From: Tethya wilhelma | Lineage: Eukaryota; Porifera; Demospongiae; Tethyida; Tethyidae | NCBI GenBank assembly: GCA_964030475.1 | Contig: CAXIPT010000001.1 | Location: 14,257,769-14,321,768, forward strand | Length of the DNA stretch: 64,000 nt | Reading direction: 5' to 3' | Shown: positions 12,601 to 26,527 of the stretch, piece after piece | Position numbering within the stretch: the stretch's first letter is position 1 | Layout: every line of letters begins with the position of its first letter | The notes under the pieces: model-generated | The model's input: only the letters and a program-made list of their open reading frames with translations | Database searches by the model: none | What the model was told of the DNA's origin: nothing | Program-made: the position numbers and the translations under genes

Positions 12601-15600
12601 GAAGGACTTTCCCCCACTGCATGTTCAGTTCTACATGCACATATGGATGCAGCTCTTCCGGTTTTACGTTGATTTGGTACTCCAGCTGGCCTGTGGTTCT
12701 AGTGATCTCACATTGTTCTCTTCCGACCTGTGTCTTATTGTTTGTTTTCACTGGCCACAGAAGCACTCTTTGATGCTGCCTACCTACGTGCGGTTTTTCG
12801 AGAGTATGACCACTTTCTCTTGTTATTGATGTGACATTTTCAACCATGCTTGCAACCACCGTGTACCGAGTAGTACGGATGGTTCTTTTTTTGTTCTTCT
12901 ACATCTGATCTAGTGTGTGCAGATGTGTAGTATTGTGTGTACCAACATCCTGTCTCATGGTCCCTGTGTAGTACACACATGGGGGTTACGTTATCTCATT
13001 AGGTTGTTTTTGAAGGAGTACATGATTAAGTTTCATCATGCATTGTTCGTCCCAACTTTAAATATTTAATTTGGAGGCATCAGTGAACACCTTTGGAATG
13101 GCATGTTGATGACAAGGCAGCCACCTGCCTAGTCAACTAGTTGTCGGGTAGCTCTCAATTGACATTTTTGGAACGGGTCCTAAAAATCCTAATTCCATTT
13201 TCAAAGTTCCGTGAATGTTTAGAATCTGGCTGGAGTTATCCGTTTTTGGTCGGTTCACAATAGCATTTCACCGTTTGTGTCCACTCACCACCCCAGCTGC
13301 ATGCCATCAAAACATACATGCTGATGCTCTTCAGACCTGGCAGGCCAACTGCTCTAACATGCATGCTCAATGGTTGATAGTGCATTAGGTCGGTGCGTAC
13401 TCACGGGATGAAAGTGTGAATCTTTTTCTACTGCCAGGAATGGTTTGTCTACACTTGCCCACTTGTGGCGTGTGAATTAGCCAGCAAAAAAATGGCTTTT
13501 ATTCCCTCAACTTAAAGGAAGAAGATTATATATATTGAAATACTAAATATTACATGCACGCACATCATGTTGTGTTGCCAGTCACTGTGGACTGAGACAC
13601 ACAAGTGTTTGTAAGTGCCTTGGAATGTCTGTGAAGTTTTCTTGTCTTGTCTCCCCATGCTGCGTAGGTGAGTGAATTGAGATCAAAGGCACATAATACC
13701 TGTCATTATGTACGTGTACATATTACATCATCCGTATGTGTGTATACATTTGTACAGTTGCATAATTTCCACTCCTCCTTCCTAATGATGTTTTAATTAT
13801 GTATGAGGAGGTAGAAATTGGCAATTTGCACATGTTCTTAACCTTTTCAGACACCCTCTGTCTTTCGTTTACCCTCTCTTAAAAATGTAATTTCTTTTGG
13901 CAAATCCTCACATGCGCAAATGATTGCTTCAAACTCCCTCCCAGCTTCAATCAATCTGCTTATGTCCTTGCTAGAATCCAGCTCTCATCTCTCCTCAGCT
14001 TTTGGGGTTTTTTTTCCAGGCTTGGTTTATTACCATCAGTGTTGTTGTTTTTCTTCCCTCTCTAGAGAGTCAAATTGACTTACCATAGCCACTTCACAGT
14101 GCTCGTAAGCTCCTGATCTAGCAGTCTGCCAGAGGTATTTTGTGTGTGTAGATATTGGATACAAAAATGCAGGCATGTAAACACCTTGAAACACATTCCT
14201 TTGTCCTTTGTAATTACTTGCTAACGAGATGGATGGATTGAGTAGGGGGGGGGGTATCTACTTAAAGTGATGGTGACTAGACTAAAGGGTGTTTAAAACA
14301 AATAGTGTACATAGCTACGTGACGTTGACATGCTTTCAAGTCTTGTGCGAGCAGCATTGGTACACGTTCTATCCTATTTATGTTACAGCCCATTGTTAGC
14401 TATTGGTAGCTTGACACTTATACATTCATCAGTGGGGTTATGAGTGAATCGGTAGGCCAATGCTAAATACTGCTTTCTATCTAGCTAGGTATGTATAAAT
14501 GTATGTTTGCTAACTAATTTTCCACCGGAGATTCGGCCCAATGATCAACTTGGGTCGATTTTGAAAGTATTCATATTACCTCACTGAATGGTAAGGCATT
14601 CGGAACTTCTGTGTAAGACCAGGCCATCTTGTTTCTCCTAATATGGGGTTGTTTACCTGGGTTGTTCGAAGGAACAGACTGTCATATGATGCAAGTTGTT
14701 AGTTCCAGCCCCACTGGGAGACTCATACAGGATGTACAAAATCTTCAAAAAGATTCCAACGACTAAATTCTTTTTTTAAATGTCACTCTTTGGAACGAAA
14801 CCACTACTATTATTATTAATTTTAATGTTGTTGTTAATTTATGCCACTACCCCAAACAGAGCCGTACATCTGAGGATGTTCCTTAGGGTCTCTGGTGCCA
14901 ATGGTTTGTTTTAGTGCAATGTCCGTTGTTTAATTCGATTGCCCTTGCATGTCTTTGGGATTCACTAACCACACTACTTCATTGTTGTACTTATTGAGCA
15001 ATGTGTTTTTGTGATGAAGGAGAAGACAAAAGGTTTGTTTACTTGTAAAGTTATTTAAGTTTAAAAGAGCAGACACTGATCTTCTCTATCGATTTCTTCT
15101 CTCTCACTCTCTTTCCTCCCTCATTAGCCCTCATGTATAGTACACTCGGTGATTTCACACCAATAAAATGTGTGGGGGATTGATTAAACATCTGCCCATT
15201 CATTTTGTTATTAGTTTTTCAGAATCATGTGACTCGACCTACTAGAAAGTTTACTTACAAAGACCAAAAGTATTAATAGTGTGGTCTTGATTGAGATTAA
15301 ATTGTACTGACACACATAACTGGAGTAGTTGCAATTGTAAAAAAAAAAAATTTTGCATCATACTGCCAAGTTCAGCAACCAACCTGTCACATGCAAGCTT
15401 ACTCAGCCAGTCCCTGTGAATACCATATTAATGTTTAATTACCATCATTACTATCAGTTTTTGTGCACAAACTCATACCCATGCACCAAATACTAGTCAA
15501 CAATGATGTGTTATGCAGTGTTGTGTGTACGTGTCATGCTTACTGTGAATATATGGCATCTCCATGTGTAATGTCAGCATGCATAAAAGCATGATGAGTG

Positions 15601-18600
15601 ATTGTTGCTGGAAAGGAAGTCTCACCATTGGGTTAGATTTTAGTCTCCCTTTTTTTTCCACCCTTTTGTCTAGCTTAATTTCCCTTTTGCTCCTCATGGG
15701 GTATCCTAATGGTTTGTGATTTCATGTCCTGTGTGCAGGTAGCACCATTATGGTGCCAGTTGGGTGAGGTGTGAGTAGTGGAATGGATATAATTTTATTG
15801 TTTCATGGGCTTCCTGGGTATTTCTCCACAAAGGAAGTACTTGTCAATATATGAGTGCTGTGGTAATTGAATAGTGAATTGTTTATATGAGAGGAAAGCC
15901 TGTCCACTCTACAAAAAAGTATATAATGACTGTATTGTACTGCATGTATAAAATTTTATGCTGTGTTGTAATGATCCAATGAATCCTTGCAGACATACTG
16001 TCTGGGCTGTGTCTGGGGTTCAAGTTGAAATAATTATGATAAACAGCATACTTCCTGTCACCTGCCTATGAATAGTAGATTAAAAGTGTAGGGGACTTTT
16101 TTTCCCATTCCAGGTTTGATCTTTCTTCTCTGTGACCTTTGCACCATGTTTACTGCACTCTGTTTTACTGTTTGGCTATTAGTGATCTTTTTGTGCTGAT
16201 ACCAGCACCTGTTTGTACCAAGTACTCAACTAACAATATTCATCTTGTCTCTCAACCTCACTCTTGTAGGCTTGTAATTGTTATGCAATAGTCAATTAGC
16301 CCATCAGCTCTTGTACACTTGCCACATACAAGACCCAACTGTGTAGCTGCATTATGTGAACAAATAACCTCTAATTACCCTAACCCCCTGAGATAACAAA
16401 CTGGTCATTATTTCCACATCTGTTTCCAATATGCTTACTAATTGTGAGCTTTGATATTCTCAAGATTGAGCCTCTCTCCAGTGATGTGGTGTTCCACGCA
16501 CCTTTTGCCCACTTACCTACTACTCCCTAGTGCTATTGCATTTATTTCAGACAGGAAAGGTTAGCATTGAATTATATGGTACAAAACTCCAGCCTCTTTA
16601 TGAAAGGACAATGTTTTTTTTTTATTTATTTATTATTTTTTTTAAAACGTTTGTTGGGTTCCCTTGAAAATCAGTTCTGACGGATCCTATTGATTTGGTC
16701 AGGGTTTGGTTTTCTCTTGTCTGAGAAGCACTCCAGTTCACAAAGAGGTTCAAGAAAACACCCTAAAACAGGTGGAGTGCACTCACTCCAACATAGAGAA
16801 AAACTCCTTAGCGAAACAGGCTTAGCTCTGTAACGTTGTTAGTGGTCAGGACAACAAAGAAGGATGGAAATTAAAAGTCAGCTGCTACGCACCGAATCAT
16901 TTGGGTCCGTGAGTACCCATTAGTGCTAATCACCACAATAGTCTGATCTCGGTGGTTAACTCAATATGCTAATGATTATTTGTATGGCGTAGGGAGGTAA
17001 TTTGTTGTAATAGCTGAGGATAGTCTTTTAATGTCCTCTCAAAGCCACATGTACTTTAGTTGACCTCACGTTTGCAACCACACAAGCAACCCCAGAAATA
17101 TTTCGTGGATGAAGTAGCCTCTCTGTTTGAGGTAAATGGTAAAACAAGATGATTCACAGAAACCATAGTATTATTTTTAACATTAGAGATGTATTGTTAT
17201 CATGTTCTAAGTCATGTTTAGTCAAGAGTATTATTGTGTGTAATGACTCTCAAACAAGAAACTTATAATATTATATAGGTGTCATTTTTTCCCCCCTAAA
17301 CATTAGCATACATACATGAAATATTGTATGATTAACACATACACAGACTCTTTGCCTCCAACAAACAAGTCAACCTTTGTACCCAACAGCCAACTCGTCA
17401 TGTTCACACGTGTACACACATACTGACAGAACAACTTATCAATTCCATTCCCAAGCAGATAGTTACATGAATCTAAGAAATTGCAACAGTAATTTTAGCT
17501 GATGTTTTCACCGTTATTATCATAGATCCATACCAACTATACTGGCATAAACTTATGGTGCATTTGAGTTCAAAGTGTAATATGCATGGTACTTAGTGTG
17601 CACACACACACTCGAGTTAAGTGATCTCCTTTCCCTGCCAGGCTCTCCCTGGCTTTGATGCCACTCTGAAGGAGGAGGATAAGAGCCTTCAACAAACAGA
17701 AGAGCTAAAGGTAATCTGTGTACCTCACTGCTGGTGTAAGTGGACTAATTAGTTGCTGGATGAGTGGAAGTGACCACATGTGTTGTGCCTATCATGGGAT
17801 GAAAGGGTGCTCATCGGCCAACAAATTAGTTTCTTACGTGACTTTAGTTTGGGTGCATTTATCCATACAAATCGTGCACCCCTTCATGTACATGTAGCTG
17901 TTTTTGATATGATTTGTACATGTGAGTGCAGCCTTGTGTTCTGAATTGAAATACAGGGAGTAGAGATTCTCTTACAACTTGTATATTGCCAAAATTGAAA
18001 CCTTAAAGAGAAGAAAATTCTTTGTTTGATTTGGTTTACTTGTTTGTTTGGAAAGTTCCTTGCTTTTCCTTCAGTGTATGCGTTCACATAAATTCTGTAT
18101 CATTGGCAGCTTCAAAAATACATCTCTATTGATTGAAGCACTAGCTGTTTTCACAAATTGGGTACTGAGGTGACCTTTTCTGTGACCTTTTATTGTTATG
18201 CTTTCAATGAGGAGGAACAATTGTGGCCCAAACCTGAAAACAATGGTTGTGGTCATAGCTGGTTGAATGAATATGTTTTGTCATTGTACTGGTTGCTTTC
18301 TATTGGTATTGTATGTGTTTGAGTTCCGAGAAAAGTTGTCTCTGTAATAAACTAGCCATTTTCTTCAGTTTCCTGCTCTCTAAATGAACAATTTAACTTA
18401 ATTCTCAGAATTTGTATGTGTGCTCAGTGTGTATGTGTGTGCAATTGCTTGACATGCATTCTTGTTATTAAACCCTGACCTCAATACAATCTTATTCCCC
18501 TAAGTTTGGAGTTGTGGTAGTATTCTTTGCCTTTCCTTTATGAAATATCACATCATTCCTTTTTAAGTTGAATCCCTGTATCTAGTAACAATGAAAGATC

Positions 18601-18635
18601 AAAGCACCACAGATGCTCCACCTCTGGGTGCGTAA

Positions 18636-18680
<45 letters not shown>

Positions 18681-19108
18681 CACACAAAAAAACTAACCCA
18701 AACCAAACTGTTTTCGGCTGCCACGAGTGGCCATGCTAGCTGGTCAAGCCAGCCTGCCTGTGCACTAAGTAGGCATGAGAAGCCGTGCTATGGTATTCCC
18801 CTGGAGCCGGGCTAGGAGCTCGCAGGGGGACTGACAGTTCTCTCAGCAGGTGGTGTGGGCATCAGGAGGACCCACCTGGGCCACACTGCTGTATTGACAG
18901 TGTGTATGTGTGTGCAATTGCTTGACATGCATTCTTGTTATTAAACCCTGACCTCAATACAATCTTATTCCCCTAAGTTTGGAGTTGTGGTAGTATTCTT
19001 TGCCTTTCCTTTATGAAATATCACATCATTCCTTTTTAAGTTGAATCCCTGTATCTAGTAACAATGAAAGATGAAAGCACCACAGATGCTCCACCTCTGG
19101 GTGCGTAA

Positions 19109-19161
<53 letters not shown>

Positions 19162-19376
19162 CACACAAAAAAACTAACCCAAACCAAACTGTTTTCGGCT
19201 GCCACGAGTGGCCATGCTAGCTGGTCAAGCCAGCCTGCCTGTGCACTAAGTAGGCATGAGAAGCCGTGCTATGGTATTCCCCTGGAGCCGGGCTAGGAGC
19301 TCGCAGGGGGACTGACAGTTCTCTCAGCAGGTGGTGTGGGCATCAGGAGGACCCACCTGGGCCACACTGCTGTATT

Positions 19377-19411
<35 letters not shown>

Positions 19412-22400
19412 ACACAACACCAGCTGAGTTGTTCATCTCTTGTGATTCTACCACAAATTCCAGCTAGACAAGTAATCACAGTAAATGTTAGTTGTTCTTT
19501 ACCATGTGTTCCAGCTTGTGTAGTACATGTAAATATGAATATCAAAGGGAAAAAATTTGAGATCTAGCTGGGATTTGAACCCAGGTCTTTTAAATTTCGG
19601 TTGAATGTGCTTACCACTGAGCCACAAGAACTCACAGGCATTGGAGTTCACTAGTCAACTTCTGAACCAGATCTCAAGGCCAACATGTAAAGGCATGACC
19701 CGCACGATGCCAAGCATGATCTTCCTGAGTCGGAGTGACACCACAAAGCGTGCCATACCTAACCAAGTCTTCCGGGGTAATGAAACCACCAAAGACACAG
19801 AGCTAAAAGTTGGATAAACACATGAAATATCAAAGGGAAAACATGTGCATCTCTGCAATGTCCTTGCCATCATGAGAATGAGGTATGTGGAGGAAAGGAA
19901 TCAATTAAGATGTGGGCAGAAGCTGCCTGCTGTGTGTATTCATGTTCTGTTTGAAGTTTTAATTAAATTTCAAAAGACGGTATTTTATTTTCGGGAGGAG
20001 GAAATTCCCTCCTTTTGCCTCCATTCCCAGTATAGTAGCACCATGGCAACACATTGTTAGGCTATCCTCCTGAATTTGGTTTCTCTGGCCTTATGCAGGG
20101 GTCAGTCAGTCTTAAAGGAAGTACAAGCATGTTTGAGGGGGTGTTTGTAAACTGTACTCTGTGCATTAATTTATAGCACTGTATATGTAGATGCTGGTCA
20201 AATTATTCTTTCTTGGAAAACTCATTTGCTACTGTTGTTAGTCTTAGTTTTCACAAGCCTATTGGAATAGTATACCAGCATTCTGCAGTAATCATCATCT
20301 TGCTTCCTTTACAACCTGGGAACAAGAACTGTCTGTGTCGAGACAAGCCTATGAAGTTTTTGCATATTTATAATAATAGGAATTTGAAGCATGTCCTAGG
20401 ATCCTGGCTCCATGGTGATTTTCCTTTGCTGCTCCACTTACATGGTTGGGTGAAAAGGTTGTGGGCTTACATTATTCCTGAATTGGTGTATTATATGAAA
20501 GCTATAGTAATGGAAACCGTAATTTTAGTGTCTATTCTGAGAGCATTGAGGTACATTTGAGGAGTAAAATTATTGAATTTTCAAAAAATGAAAGTTGGCA
20601 GGAAGAAACACAATATCACATTCAAGAGATCGACCGGCTCCCATAGAAAAGCCCTCTGTAATACCCTAGTACTGTGGAGGAAAGTGAAGTCCAATATTGT
20701 GGTGTTTGTGCTTTGTACTTAGCAAAGAAGTACATGGTCAGCTGTACTTGTTTTTGTGGCGTAATTTTATGTTCATTCAGTCTCAACTCCACCTCCCACT
20801 CTCTCCTCCAACCTCAAAGAACAATGACCTATCCCATCTTTCCATTTCTTTGAGACTTAATGCTAACAAAAATCTCATCTGCCAGAACTCTTTGTCAAGA
20901 AAATTTCTTTAGCTCCTAAGTAAGTCTAGCCTCCCTAAACAAAACTCCTACACACTTCCGTCACACACGTTCACCGACCCTGATGCTTTCTCTTCCATCC
21001 ATATGTGTGTGTTTGCCGATGAATCTTTGATGAAATGAATTAGTGATCTCTTTCTAAGGAGAGAAGACAATGGTTTCCCTCGTTTTGTCTTTTGAATCCG
21101 TCACACCTCAACTTCAAAGCAAATTAAACTCCCCTTTTGTTCACTGCAGAAAATTGAAGCCCTCATATTAGTTCTTGCAGTAATACATTTGTTCTTGTGT
21201 AGTGGTTTATGTAATTTTTTTTCTTGTGTGTTCTTCCGTGCCTTAATAGGAAACGGTGCCTAGCTTGAAATAAGATTTCTTCTGATATTGTCCAGCCGCT
21301 GCTGCTGTTATTCTTATTGTTGGCGCTATGCTCTACCAGTTCAAAGCTAGTGAATGCAACAATAAAGAAAATGACTAGACAGAGTTAAGTATGTTTGTAG
21401 TGGATAATTGATGAGTTATGTGGTTTTTGTCCTCCTTTTTTCCCCTCTCTTCTAGGTCTCTCCTTTTCTAAACTTGAGTATTTAATTCAATCCAACATCA
21501 AGGGCTGGCTAATAGGTTCAATGTGGTAGTATTTGTACCCTTTGTAGGCTACCCTTTGAGTTGAACTGTCTCTGGCTGCTCCTTGTGGTTGTCTGTCTCT
21601 AGGTTACATGCTTACCACTTCTATCCAGGCACTGAACTTAGCCCCAGGCTTGGAAAACAATGAAAGGTGTTGTGTCTGTGAGTGGATTGTTTCATTCACA
21701 CTGACTATTGGTTGCCTAATTTCTCAATTTTACCCAATCAAGACTTGGTATGCCTAATGTAAATATTTGGTTTTTCCCTTCCAGCTATACAGCTGACAAG
21801 GGGGAGCTTTTTTTTTTCTTTAAAGAAAACTTCACTCAAGTAGGGAGAGTCCCTTTTAGTTTTTACTTGTTGTGTTGCCATCATGAGTGTCTTCATGCCA
21901 TACACTCCTGTGGAAAATATATCCATCAAGTGAACTTAGAATTCAAATGAAGTATTGACTTGTTGACTACAGTCAGGTGTACTCTCAGCTTCTTGATATA
22001 TGTCTACTGTTCTTCCTCCTCCTTCATGTACAGTGTATCCTATAGTCACAACCACTGCACCAACCAATGCCATAGCCAAAATTTTTGCCGGCAACGCCCA
22101 AAAAAAAAATCCCGTCACAAACCTCTTTTTTTTTGTCCAATTTGTACCAATGAGGGTAATCATGTTACATAACACCCAAAGTAATAATTATCCTACCACA
22201 TAGGATTGGCATGTTAATGTCTGGTAGTAAGCTTGTAGCGTGAATCTCATTATTTTTCCATTGGCGAGCCAGCTGTAGCGTTCAGTCTCTCCATGTAAGG
22301 AAGTGGAGGGGGGTTGGTGGTACCTTGGTGGCAGGGCAGCCTGGGTGCAGCTGTCATTGTTTTGTACCCTGTACCGCTTGATGGTTTGTGTTGAGGCTAA

Positions 22401-24242
22401 GTTTAAGGCGAGTGGTTACAGGTGCTTAGTGGTTGTTTACCTTTTCCTATTATTTAAAATGTATTTTTTTGTTTTTTTGTTGGGTGTTGTTTGTGAAAAT
22501 CTGCTGGGTTGTGGCAAGATTGTGTTATCCACCTGTTATCACTAGTAACCACGTGGACACAAAAGGCTGGGAAGAACAACAAAGGAAAGGAATGCGCCCT
22601 AAAGAGATATCGTGCTCTTAATAAGACTGCTTACTTTCATTGTACATACCAAAGAGATCTTGTGTCACGTGTAGAGTATCTTTGCACATTGTCTACATGC
22701 ATGTGTACTCTATCTCCAAAAACAATTGTTTGTTCTTAATTTGTACCCCCAGGTTGTATAAGGCTTTTAAACAATTACAAATCTCTTTCACTTCTAAAGT
22801 GACTACAATGAATCCTTAGCAAGGAGTATAGTTTCCTGTTTGTGTGCAGCTCCACACAGACACACACAGACAGACAAGTCTAGGGGACTCCCAGCCCAGC
22901 CCAGCCAGTTCACATGTACATGTGTAGCAGCTAAACTCATCTTGTCCTGATAAAGTTACTACCCAGAAAGACTTTTGATGGGTGCATTGTTGTTTTTATT
23001 TTTATTTCAGGTGACAGCTGTCTGTAGTATGGGAAAGGTCAAGCTAGGGGTCCACCTGAGACATTAATTGGAAGCGGCTGGCTATTTTTAGCTACAAGTG
23101 TATCCCTTTCTAATTTTGTGTGTTTCCCAGTATATTATACAAGTGCATGTGAAGAATTCTTTTCCACTTCCTCAAGAGTAAATTGGTTGCTAACGAGTTC
23201 CTTTTGCAATCAATTTTCATCTATTAGCTTCTAGAAAATTGGCAGTTAGAGGTATTGTATATATAATATTATTTGTAATTGTTGCATGTAAAGTTACAAA
23301 AGTACCTACTGTACAATAACTTGTTTGAGTGAATACATTGTGGAATTTCTTGGGGAAAGACTAGCTATTTGGAAAGGGAAATGTATGGTCATGAAACATT
23401 CAAGGGATTAAGAGGACCTAAAAAAAAAGTACTGTGAAGTCAGTCCCAAGAATAAAGTTCCCAATCAACACTTGCATGGCCTAGCTGTATCTTGTACATT
23501 GTTTCCTCTCTCTTTGTCTGTCATCTCTCTCAACCTGATTTCCCCTCTTCCCGCTGGAAATTGGCAAGACGCCTCACTGTCCCTGTTTTGGTTTCCCTGA
23601 CTCTCTGTCGATCAACTCCCTATGTTGATGTTTCACTCGGTTATGGGAACAATTCACAAGCAACCCATTCCGTCAAGCCCTGTTTCCTGTTCTCCTGTTG
23701 AAACCAAACAGTTGCACAGCCAATTCCAAGAAGTGTCTGTTTTGATAAGATTTGGCATGGTGAATTTGAAAATCTCTCCCCAAACGTACATTTTCTCGCT
23801 TATATGGAAACATTTCAGCCTCGTTTTTTGTGTTGAAACAACAGGAATACAATCCAATGTTATTAGTATGTCGATTAGGTCAGCTGTTAGACAACTTTTT
23901 ATGCTCCCATATTGAATATTGTGGTATTGGAACATCAAACATTGCGTCAAAGTGAAAATATTACTGAACAATGCACAGAATACCACAAATTGAACCACTA
24001 GAGTCTATTGTGCTAGCCATGTAGTCACCTACTATCTCTGACAGGATCTTATGATTAATACTCTTGTTTATGTAGAGGAAAGAGTGAGAGAGAGACAATG
24101 AGAGAGATTGTACACATTTTCAAAACTGAAACCACATTCTCCAACCCCACAGTAGTGTGTTGCACATGTCAGCTGCCCAGCCTAGCCAGCCTGTCTTGGA
24201 GGGCATTGTTAAGTGTTTTTACTTGCTAGCCACAAGGCTTCT

Positions 24243-24280
<38 letters not shown>

Positions 24281-25119
24281 AGTGAGGTCCAATAGTAGCC
24301 CCAGGGAAGTTTTATGTGGCCCACCACTTCCCTTTCTGTCGTGGTTGTATTTCTTGCCACCTTAGGAAATGCTTCCTGTAGGGCACATGGCACTTTGAGG
24401 AGCTGTACAAACACTATTGAGGGTCACTATTGTTGCTCAGTTTTTGGTTTTCTGGTTTTTTGGTTATGTACTCTTGGATGAGTATCTGTGCAGATGTGTT
24501 GTGTAGTTGAACATTGGCTTGTTATCTGTGTGTAAAAATGTTTTGATTTGTTTTTCTTTAAATGCATTTTTAAATCCTCTTCTTTTATCATTGTCATGAC
24601 CCACATGGAGTGCATGATAGGCAATATTTTCACACTAATGCTTGGAGACACCTGGGGACTATTCCTTGCATACAGGCTGTCCTACTGCACACAGTGTCAG
24701 TCCAATGTTGAGTCTTTTGGATAAAAGTGTAGTGCATAAGACTTAATGTTGAAATGAATACACAGTAAAGAGCACTGTATTGTTAGGAGTGGGGGGAGAA
24801 ACTGCCCCTTTCTTGACTGATTGGGGTAAAATCAACCTCACAATATGATACTGAAATGATATTCAATTCAGAAGAATCGTTTGTTTTTTTTTGCAGAGTA
24901 CCAATCAGAGTATTTGTGAAGCGGAGGGTATTTCCATTGAAGGTCGTCACCAGTCCACCCCTCCACATGCCTCTCCCCTCACACATGCACCAAGTGTGGA
25001 GGGTGGTGGTGAGGAGGGTCAGGTGATGTCTTCAGAGGAGTTAGATCAACAACTACGAGAACACGTGGAACATCGAGCTCTTGAATGGTATGATGTGTGT
25101 ATGTGTGTGTGTGTGTATG

Positions 25120-25153
<34 letters not shown>

Positions 25154-26481
25154 CCCCTCAACGTTCACTCATGTTTGAAAACAGGGTCCAACAAGAACTC
25201 CTTGCCCGTATGTTGACAGAAGTGAAGGTTCCACACGACCCAGTAGAATATCATGAGAACAGCAGTACACTCAACTCATGTTCCACGTGCTCCCCCACAC
25301 CAGCTGATCAACGAGACTTGGCAATGGGTAAGCATTAGTGTGTGTGTGTGTGTGTGTGTCTGTGTGTGTGTGTGTGTTTACATGCGCGCATGTGTGTATG
25401 CATGTACATGTGTGTGTGTGTGTGTGTGTGTATGTGTGTGTAAATGTATCTGTATGTGCATGTGTGTGTCTGCATGTGAACATGTGTGTATTGTAACAAT
25501 GAATGCATGAAACAGGTATAGTTTTCTCACTGTCTTGAGGTTGGCTTTATTGCTTTTCACTGCCTGATATTTAATATATTTTTTCATGTCAAGAGTAGGC
25601 ACTGAACAGTGAGAGCATATCACATGTTCCCCATACATGTGACAGCATTCATTGCTCGTTAACCAAACTCATTTACTTGTTAACTTGCAGCCAATGTTTA
25701 GCATCAAACATGATCAGTGAGGTCATAATTAGCCAACCTGTTCCAGTAACTGCCATGTTTTGAAGCCTTTCCTTCAGAGGAAGATGCAACGAAAACCTCT
25801 TGTGTTTTTATCCTTTACTCAAACTATCTCCTTATGTTTGGCAATTCTTTTAAGCTTCCTGCAATCCAGCTTTATGGTTGTACTTTCTCACCAGGTGTAA
25901 GGCACTCTCTTAGGAAGCCAATTTTTTTCCTCTTAATATTGTTTTGTTAAAATGCTTTGTGTCCCATGAATTTTATCAGATAGGCTTCACTATTACAAGC
26001 CATGTTCATTTTTCATGTGGCTATCATTGCATACGATCACTTCCTGCATCTTTTCAAGAGCATCTTGTGGTGGGGGAATGACTTTGAAGATAAAAATTGG
26101 TAGTTAGATTGGTTAGTAGGTTTTAGGCTCTTAGCTCATTTCTCTGTAAATGACAGTGACCTTATCGTCCCTTCACATGTCAACCTACACAGTGCCTGCT
26201 CTGGCAAAAGGCCGAGCCACTAGGTGCCTGGTCTTGAGAACTAGGAATGGGGGGGTTCCTTTAGGCTTGAGATTGTTCTGAAAAATAAACAAATTAGGAA
26301 ATTCTAAGAAATACAATAATATGACTACCTAGATATGCCTGCTTCCTAATTGTTGGACTAAATCTTAACACAATTTTCATGTAACATGTCATTTTCAAAT
26401 GCCGTGCACTCCCATAGCCTCAACTAGAAATACCACTCATTAAATGTGTGCAAACTCTACTTTGTATTTTCCAACAAGGCA

Positions 26482-26527
<46 letters not shown>

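Larger units (their letters stand above)
8672..17641 (+). other. Large intron of the TALPID3-like gene
   Basis: Intron of about 9 kb between phase-0 exons. Contents seen: a CA microsatellite near 9.65-9.69 kb, the exact 1582-bp tandem duplication, and otherwise AT-rich unique sequence with runs of T. No coding exon could be supported between 12.95 and 17.64 kb. Confidence 0.6.
17711..24896 (+). other. Second large intron of the TALPID3-like gene
   Basis: About 7.2 kb between the 23-codon exon ending at 17710 and the exon starting at 24897. It contains the diverged 473-bp tandem duplication with CA tracts (18425-19377), a tRNA-like repeat flanked by 15-bp direct repeats (19539-19841), a GT microsatellite (24247-24279), and otherwise unique AT-rich sequence. 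Open frames at 20.2 and 22.3 kb look random and show no conserved motif. Confidence 0.6.

Noticed and set aside
10837..12859. 146-codon minus-strand open frame present in both 1582-bp copies
   Set aside because: It lies antisense inside an intron. Its residues show no family motif, and being present twice only reflects the exact duplication. A retroelement fragment is possible but I cannot support it.
19559..19648. A functional tRNA gene on the minus strand
   Set aside because: The T-arm is perfect but the acceptor stem has mismatches, the anticodon arm does not pair properly, and diverged copies occur elsewhere, so a tRNA-derived repeat fits better.
20213..20560. 115-codon plus-strand open frame in the second TALPID3-like intron
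   Set aside because: Hydrophobic but with no recognisable motif. Adding it as an exon would not fit the phase-0 junction between 17710 and 24897 without extra assumptions.
25253..25638. Open frames rich in V/C or T/H around 25.3-25.6 kb
   Set aside because: They are translations of GT/CA repeats. The real coding segment ends at the donor at 25327.
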